A program made the translations under genes and the position numbers. This document shows, one piece after another, positions 14,865 through 15,701 of a stretch of 15,701 nucleotides of DNA; position 1 is the first letter of the stretch; every line of letters begins with the position of its first letter. The DNA comes from an uncultured Selenomonadaceae bacterium (GTDB lineage Bacteria; Bacillota; Negativicutes; Selenomonadales; Selenomonadaceae): contig CATYZV010000012.1 in assembly GCA_958415865.1 (NCBI GenBank), positions 1-15,701 of the forward strand, written 5' to 3'. The notes below the pieces were generated by a model, which worked only from the letters and a program-made list of their open reading frames with translations, did not search any database and was not told the DNA's origin.

Positions 14865-15457
14865 ATGGATAACCTTGCCTATAAAGATGAATCGATCATT
14901 CGCCACGAGCTTATTGCCGGAAAAGTCGTTATGATGTCGCCGCGTCCCTGTATTGAGCATATCACGGCTGCGGGCAATCTATATTGTTTATTCTGGACAT
15001 ATTTAAGCACAAGACCTGCCGTGCGTTTGGCGATGGCGTAGATGTTTATTTAGATGAAAAGAATCACTTTATACCGGATGCGATGATCGTCTGCAATAAG
15101 GACATCATCAAGCACGACGGCATTCATGGTGCACCTGACCTCGTTGTAGAAGTGCTCTCCATGTCTACGGCAAAGAATGACCGCGGACGCAAGATGGACG
15201 CTTACGCCAAGGCGGGTGTAAAAGAATATTGGATCATCAGCGTCAAGGATAAATCTATCGAAGTGTATCTGAATCAAAATAAGCTGTTCCGTCTCGACAA
15301 TATATATTATTATCTCACAGCTGAGGAAATAGCTGAAAATGACGCATTGCCCGACGATGACAGATTTAAGATTCACGATTTGCAGACGGAAATCAAAGTA
15401 ACGGTATGCGATGATTTAATCGTAAATGTAGCTGATGTATTTGAGCATATAGACTGA
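14865..15457 (+). pseudogene. Uma2-family nuclease gene, broken by a one-base frameshift
   Basis: A Uma2 (DUF820) family protein, PD-(D/E)XK nuclease fold, in two frames. The first frame starts at ATG 14865 behind AAAGGAGGT and gives the family N-terminus (IIRHELIAGKVVMMSPRP..EHI..AGNLY), but leaves the family sequence near 15001 and stops at TAG 15039. The second frame (from about 14984) carries the rest: CRAFGDGVDVYLDE, FIPDAMIVCN, PDLVVEVLS, RGRKMDAYAKAGVKEYWII, ending DVFEHID at 15457. Restoring one base in TATTTAAGCAC (15000-15010) joins them as FWTYLKHKTCR. Catalytic Asp, Glu and Lys positions lie in the second piece. I see no classic slippery heptamer, so mutation or a sequencing error is likelier than programmed frameshifting. 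The second piece might still be made from an internal TTG, without a ribosome site. Uma2 proteins are abundant; their role is unclear. Confidence 0.85.
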
Positions 15458-15461
15458 AATG

Positions 15462-15503
15462 AAAAAGACCTTTGCCATGCTTCTATGACAAAAGGTCTTT
15501 TTT
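15462..15503 (+). terminator. Terminator after the Uma2-family gene
   Basis: The stem AAAAAGACCTTT (15462-15473) pairs with AAAGGTCTTTTT (15491-15502), ending in a T run. Its loop contains the -35 hexamer of the next promoter. Confidence 0.88.
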
Positions 15504-15513
15504 ATGATATAAT
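15485..15513 (+). promoter_or_regulatory. Strong promoter of the small toxin
   Basis: ATGACA (15485-15490; 5 of 6 to TTGACA) lies 17 bp before a perfect TATAAT (15508-15513), which is also preceded by TG (15505-15506), an extended -10. The start is expected near 15520. The -35 lies within the loop and stem of the preceding terminator. Confidence 0.88.
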
Positions 15514-15547
15514 GATTAACTATGGCAAGGAAATCGGCTGGTGGTCG

Positions 15548-15573
15548 GCCCTTACCCTCCGGGGAGGTGGTAC
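15548..15573 (+). promoter_or_regulatory. Leader hairpin that can hide the toxin ribosome site
   Basis: TACC (15553-15556) can pair with GGTA (15569-15572), and CTC (15557-15559) with GAG (15564-15566), around a CGGG loop. This encloses the Shine-Dalgarno GGGGAGGT (15561-15568). Such occlusion is common in type I toxin mRNAs, where translation needs processing or refolding. The fold was drawn by eye. Confidence 0.55.
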
Positions 15574-15574
15574 A

Positions 15575-15652
15575 ATGTCTCTGTATGAAATTTTATCTTT
15601 ACTGATAGCTTTTCTGACACTGCTTGCTACCATTTTTCGCAAAGATAAGTAA
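15575..15652 (+). CDS. Putative holin-like type I toxin, 25 residues
   Basis: A tiny membrane peptide: MSLYEILSLLIAFLTLLATI then FRKDK. One hydrophobic helix (about 6-21) follows the MSxYE start typical of the small Firmicute 'putative holin-like toxin' family, and the tail is basic. Peptides of this kind insert in the inner membrane and harm it when over-made; an antisense RNA normally silences them. Seen here: a strong promoter, a GGGGAGGT ribosome site 7 bp before the ATG, a leader hairpin over that site and a two-way terminator right after the stop. It is too short for usual gene finding. The antisense RNA gene is not seen and probably starts beyond the right edge. Family assignment is by motif and layout. 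Confidence 0.8.
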   Translation: MSLYEILSLLIAFLTLLATIFRKDK

Positions 15653-15666
15653 TATCTAAACGAATA

Positions 15667-15697
15667 AAGGCCATCCGGTGATGGACAGCCTTCTTCA
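15667..15697. terminator. Bidirectional terminator after the toxin
   Basis: GGC-CATC-CGGT-GATG-GACA-GCC (15669-15690) forms a hairpin with core CCATC / GATGG. On the plus strand it is followed by TTCTTC and on the minus strand by TTTATT. Convergent toxin and antitoxin RNAs of Fst/TxpA-type systems share such a terminator. Confidence 0.6.
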
Positions 15698-15701
15698 ACA
15701 C

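Noticed and set aside
15000..15010. Programmed -1 frameshift in the Uma2-family gene
   Set aside because: TTTAAGC in the reading frame does not form an X-XXY-YYZ slippery heptamer, and no downstream stimulator is clear.
161..15578. TGGTACAATGT at 161-171 repeated at 15568-15578
   Set aside because: An 11-base match is expected many times by chance in a window of this size, and the flanks do not extend it.
1..15701. CRISPR array
   Set aside because: No regularly spaced direct repeats of 20-40 bp with unique spacers are visible; the internal repeats of the adhesin gene are coding.

Overview
The window looks like a piece of a diderm Firmicute (class Negativicutes: the Selenomonas, Megamonas and Mitsuokella type). 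This is an inference from gene content. A very large trimeric autotransporter adhesin with an extended signal peptide and an outer-membrane YadA-type anchor requires an outer membrane. The neighbours (UPF0237/UPF0210 pair, Uma2-family nuclease, holin-like type I toxin, strong GGAGG ribosome sites, TTG and GTG starts) are Firmicute-like.

Left half (1-8050) is accessory. It holds an orphan tyrosine recombinase (261-1328) and a 38-bp dyad shaped like a recombinase core site or operator (1403-1440). Next come a 1614-residue adhesin (1516-6360) and, 7 bp after its stop, a truncated TnpB/OrfB-like gene (6368-7363). That gene has lost recognisable RuvC-II and RuvC-III residues. After its stop lie about 120 nt still in frame with a degenerate zinc ribbon, forming several hairpins. 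The arrangement resembles either a decaying TnpB or an exapted nuclease-dead, RNA-guided repressor (TldR-like) made from the adhesin transcript. A small exported protein of unknown function follows (7543-8010).

The middle (8020-12822) is housekeeping. A sigma70-type promoter drives queD-queE-surE-ahcY, with tight junctions: queD/queE overlap by 4 nt, and the ahcY ribosome site lies in the end of surE. QueD and QueE make the 7-deazaguanine precursor of queuosine. SurE is a nucleotidase. AhcY handles S-adenosylhomocysteine. After a long hairpin comes an MTA/SAH deaminase gene, so two routes of SAH breakdown lie side by side.

The right part (12832-15701) has tRNA-Arg(UCU) on the minus strand with a perfect consensus promoter and a clean terminator. 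Then, on the minus strand, come the ACT-domain regulator (UPF0237) and its usual partner UPF0210. A Uma2-family nuclease gene on the plus strand is broken by a one-base frameshift. At the right edge is a 25-residue holin-like type I toxin with its own strong promoter and a structured leader that can hide its ribosome site; the probable antisense antitoxin lies outside or at the edge of the window.
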